Source of the DNA: Angustibacter sp. Root456
GTDB taxonomy: Bacteria; Actinomycetota; Actinomycetes; Actinomycetales; Angustibacteraceae
Direction: 5' to 3'
DNA length: 64,000 nt
Assembly: GCF_001426435.1 (NCBI RefSeq)
Contig: NZ_LMER01000001.1
Coordinates: forward strand, 368,432-432,431
Shown here: positions 61,311 through 64,000 of the stretch, piece after piece
How positions within the stretch are numbered: position 1 is the first letter of the stretch
How the letters are laid out: the number at the start of each line of letters is the position of its first letter
Made by a program: the position numbers and the translations under genes
The notes under the pieces: model-generated
The model's input: only the letters and a program-made list of their open reading frames with translations
Database searches by the model: none
What the model was told of the DNA's origin: nothing

Positions 61311-64000
61311 TCACGGCGTCGCGCTGGGCGAAGGCGTCGGCGTGGCCGTCGCGGTCGGAGCCGGCGTCGACGAGTTCTCGGCGTCCACCGCCCGCTGCAG
61401 CGCGTCCTGCAGGCGCTTCTGCGCCTCGCCGTAGGCCGCGAAATCGCCCTTGCCCAGCGCCGCCTGGCCGTCCTGGATCGCCTTCTGCGCGTCAGCCAGC
61501 GCCTGCTTCAGGTCAGCGGACGCCGAAGCCCCGCCACCCGTCGTCCCGCCGCCGGTGGTGGTGCCGCCGCCGGTCGAGCCGCCCGTCGAGCCGCCCGTGC
61601 CGGCGTCCCCGGCCGACGCACCCGAGTTGCCGCCGAACACCTGGTCGAGCGCCTCGTCGAGGGTGTCGGCGAAGCCGATCTTGTCGCCGAAGCTCACGAG
61701 CACCTTCTGCAGCAACGGGTACGACGTGGTGCCGGTGCCCCGCACGTACACCGGCTGCACGTAGAGCAGGCCGCCACCGACCGGAAGGGTCAGCAGGTTG
61801 CCGTTCTCGACCTTCGTCGAGCCGCCCTGTCGCAGCAGGTTCAGCGTGTTCGACACCGTGGTGTTGGAGTTGAAGTTGTTCTGCACCTGGCCCGGGCCGG
61901 AGACGACCGTGTCCTTCGGCAGCTGCAGCACCCGGATCGTTCCGTAGCCGTCGCGCTTGGTGCCCGCCTCGGAGCCGGCGTTGGCGTCCACCGCGGCGAA
62001 CGCCGTCAGCACGTTGCGCGTGCCGCTACCGCTGGGGATGAACGTCGACGTCAGTGAGAACGACGGCTGCTTCTGCCCCGGCATCTGCAGCGTCAGGTAG
62101 TACGGCGGCTGGTCGACCGCGCCGGTGTGCGTGGGGTCGTCCGGCACCCGCCAGAAGTCCGAGCCGCCGTAGAACGCGCCGGGGTCGCTCACGTGGTAGC
62201 GCGCGAGCAGCGAGCGCTGCACCTTGAACAGGTCCTCGGGGTAGCGCAGGTGCGACATCAGATCGCCCGAGATCTTCGACAGCGGCTGCACCGTGCCGGG
62301 GAACACCTTCATCCACGACTTCAGCACCGGGTCGGAGTCATCCCACGCGTACAGCTTCACCGAGCCGTCGTACGCGTCGACGGTCGCCTTCACCGAGTTG
62401 CGGATGTAGTTGATCCGGCTGTTCTGCAACGCCGCGACGCTCGTCGTCTGCGCCGTCAGCGAGTCGGCCGTGACGTCGCCCAGCAGGGCCTTCTGCGCGT
62501 TCGGGTACATGTCCGACGTCGTGTAGCCGTCGAGGATCCACTGAATCCGGCCGTCGACCACGGCCGGATACGGGTCGCCGTCCACCGTCAGCCACGGCGC
62601 GACCTTCTCGACGCGCTGTCGCGGGTTGCGGTCGAACAGGATCCGCGACTGCGAGTTCACGCGGTCGGACAGCAGGATGTTGTACTCCTGCATCGCCATC
62701 GCGAACGCCACCCGCCGCGCGAAGGACCCGATCGCTACGCCGCCCTTGCCGGTGTACGTGTTGTTCTTCTGCCCCGACGCGCTGGTGTCTGGGTAGTCGA
62801 GCTCGACCGGCGTCGTCCCCTTGGGCGCGCCGACGATGGAGTACGACGGCGACTTCTCACCGAAGTAGATGCGCGGCTCGTACTCCCCCAGCTGCCCGGA
62901 CGGCGGGATGTCACCTTCGTAGAAGCGCGGCTTGCCGTCGGGCTCGCGCTGGTTGCCGTACGCCGCAACGACTCCGAAGCCGTGCGTGTAGTAGGTGTGG
63001 TCGTTGACCCAGTTGCGCTGCGCGTCGGCCAGGCCGTCGAGCTCGAGCTCGCGCACCGCCAGCACCGTGTCGCGCGACTTGCCGTCGATCGTGTAGCGGT
63101 CGACGTCCAACGAGTCAGGGAACGCGTAGTACTGCCGCACCTGCTCCAGCTGGCGGAACGCGTCCGACACCAGCGCCGGGTCGAGCAGGCGGATCCCCGG
63201 CACCGTCTCGGCGTCGTCGCGCAGCTGGCCGCTGGTCGCGGTGGTCTTGGCGTCGAACTCCTGGATCTCGACGTTCTTCAGCCCGTAGGCCTCGCGCGTC
63301 GCCGCGATGTTGCGCGCGATGTACGGCGTCTCGCGCGACGACTCGCTCGGCTTCACCTGGAACCGCTGCACCGCAGCCGGATACAGCCCACCGACGACGA
63401 TCGCGCAGATCAGCAGCAGCGCCACGCCCAGCCCGGGCAAGCGCCACGAACCCAGCCAGATCGCACCGATCACCAGCAGCCCCACCACCACCGAGGCGAT
63501 GGCCAGGAACATCTTCGCCGGCAGCACCGCGTTGACGTCGGTGTAGGTCATGCCCGTGAAGTCCCGCGCCAGCGAGTGCTGCGCCGTCGTCAGCGAGTAC
63601 CGGTCGAGCCAGTAGCTCGCGCCGCGCAGCAGCAGAAACAGGCCCAGCAGCACCGACAGGTGCACCCGCGCCGCCTTCGTCGTCCGCTGGTCGCCACCCT
63701 GCAGGCGCAGGCCGCCGTACAGGTAGTGGACGACGAACGCCGAGATCGCCGACAGCACCACCGCGGCCATGAGCACGCTCAGCACCAGCCGCAGGAACGG
63801 CATCGTGAAGACGAAGAAGCCGAGGTCGATCTTGAACTGCGGGTCCTTCACCCCGAACGGCGTGCGGTTGCGCCACAACAGGTAGACCTGCCACTTGCCG
63901 GACGCCGCCGCCCCCGCGATCAGGCCCACCGCCACCGGCAGGACGACGCCGGCCGCCCGCCGCAGCGGCTCGACCTGCGCGCGGTAGTGGTCGAGGCTCG
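61311..64000 (-). CDS. UPF0182-family membrane protein, truncated by the window edge
   Basis: At least 895 residues are visible and the frame is still open at base 64000, so the N-terminus is missing. Membrane segments occur in the first 250 visible residues (for example LLVIGAIWLGSWRLPGLGVA), followed by a large extracytoplasmic domain with NWVNDHTYYTHGFGVVAAYG, typical of UPF0182. The C-terminus ends in Gly/Thr/Ser repeats, an alanine-rich helix (DLKQALADAQKAIQDGQAAL) and a Pro/Thr/Ser tail. The function of the family is unknown. Confidence 0.92.
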   Translation of the reverse strand, partial: SLDHYRAQVEPLRRAAGVVLPVAVGLIAGAAASGKWQVYLLWRNRTPFGVKDPQFKIDLGFFVFTMPFLRLVLSVLMAAVVLSAISAFVVHYLYGGLRLQGGDQRTTKAARVHLSVLLGLFLLLRGASYWLDRYSLTTAQHSLARDFTGMTYTDVNAVLPAKMFLAIASVVVGLLVIGAIWLGSWRLPGLGVALLLICAIVVGGLYPAAVQRFQVKPSESSRETPYIARNIAATREAYGLKNVEIQEFDAKTTATSGQLRDDAETVPGIRLLDPALVSDAFRQLEQVRQYYAFPDSLDVDRYTIDGKSRDTVLAVRELELDGLADAQRNWVNDHTYYTHGFGVVAAYGNQREPDGKPRFYEGDIPPSGQLGEYEPRIYFGEKSPSYSIVGAPKGTTPVELDYPDTSASGQKNNTYTGKGGVAIGSFARRVAFAMAMQEYNILLSDRVNSQSRILFDRNPRQRVEKVAPWLTVDGDPYPAVVDGRIQWILDGYTTSDMYPNAQKALLGDVTADSLTAQTTSVAALQNSRINYIRNSVKATVDAYDGSVKLYAWDDSDPVLKSWMKVFPGTVQPLSKISGDLMSHLRYPEDLFKVQRSLLARYHVSDPGAFYGGSDFWRVPDDPTHTGAVDQPPYYLTLQMPGQKQPSFSLTSTFIPSGSGTRNVLTAFAAVDANAGSEAGTKRDGYGTIRVLQLPKDTVVSGPGQVQNNFNSNTTVSNTLNLLRQGGSTKVENGNLLTLPVGGGLLYVQPVYVRGTGTTSYPLLQKVLVSFGDKIGFADTLDEALDQVFGGNSGASAGDAGTGGSTGGSTGGGTTTGGGTTGGGASASADLKQALADAQKAIQDGQAALGKGDFAAYGEAQKRLQDALQRAVDAENSSTPAPTATATPTPSPSATP

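Overview
The window is high-GC DNA, almost fully coding, with many GTG starts and 4-base ATGA/GTGA gene overlaps. It carries coenzyme F420 genes (fused fbiC, cofC, two LLM-type oxidoreductases, a PPOX enzyme), ABC sugar importers, AMP-forming acyl-CoA synthetases and a UPF0182 membrane protein. Together these point to a free-living, probably soil or plant-associated actinomycete. The genus cannot be fixed from the sequence alone.

Layout. 0-6.4 kb: an AraC regulator faces a polyol-type ABC importer (binding protein and two permeases, no ATPase) with an SDR dehydrogenase, then a NYN/LOTUS RNA-binding-type protein and an 88-bp nested palindrome. 6.5-13.2 kb: an NCS1 permease, ureohydrolase, NTF2-fold and aldehyde dehydrogenase operon faces a metal-dependent cyclase/hydrolase and a cupin-HTH regulator across a TTGCAT-N3-ATGCAA operator; an MBL-fold hydrolase follows. 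13.3-17.2 kb: acyl-CoA ligase, GAF-SpoIIE phosphatase, an HTH-nucleotidyltransferase and an ABM-fold protein. 17.2-28.8 kb: an F420 neighbourhood with LLM oxidoreductases, acyl-CoA synthetase, PPOX, a response regulator-kinase-cofC operon divergent from fbiC-ribA, a cupin and an FMN reductase. 28.9-30 kb: a FitAB-type toxin-antitoxin pair beside the remnant of a helicase gene. 30-36.5 kb: a CUT2 sugar importer operon with an ATPase-permease fusion, a kinase and a LacI regulator.

36.6-59.9 kb is a large catabolic island for inositol-type compounds. It has iolE, an aldolase-like (beta/alpha)8 protein, iolB, a MocA-type dehydrogenase, iolD and a TIM-barrel isomerase in one operon. Divergent from it are a PhyH-family dioxygenase, iolG and a LacI regulator, and between the two lies a clear LacI-type palindrome. 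Flanking units hold a second CUT2 importer with FAH-family hydrolase, SDR, MocA dehydrogenase and TSUP exporter; an NTF2-fold protein plus aldehyde dehydrogenase; another MocA dehydrogenase; an iolC-like kinase; and a class III CoA-transferase. Five intergenic copies of a 15-mer near GCATATTC-N-TTATGC sit at the promoters of these flanking units, including one just before the GntR gene, which suggests a local GntR regulon.

The most interesting inference is that this is not a plain myo-inositol cluster. It adds an Fe/2-oxoglutarate-type oxygenase translationally coupled to inositol dehydrogenase, four MocA paralogues, and an aldehyde dehydrogenase plus CoA-transferase where the usual CoA-acylating IolA is not seen. 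A route for modified (for example O-methylated) cyclitols with an altered lower pathway would fit. The window closes with an MFS transporter whose start lies in a 4 x 15 bp tandem repeat, a strong terminator, the initiator tRNA-Met and a truncated UPF0182 gene.
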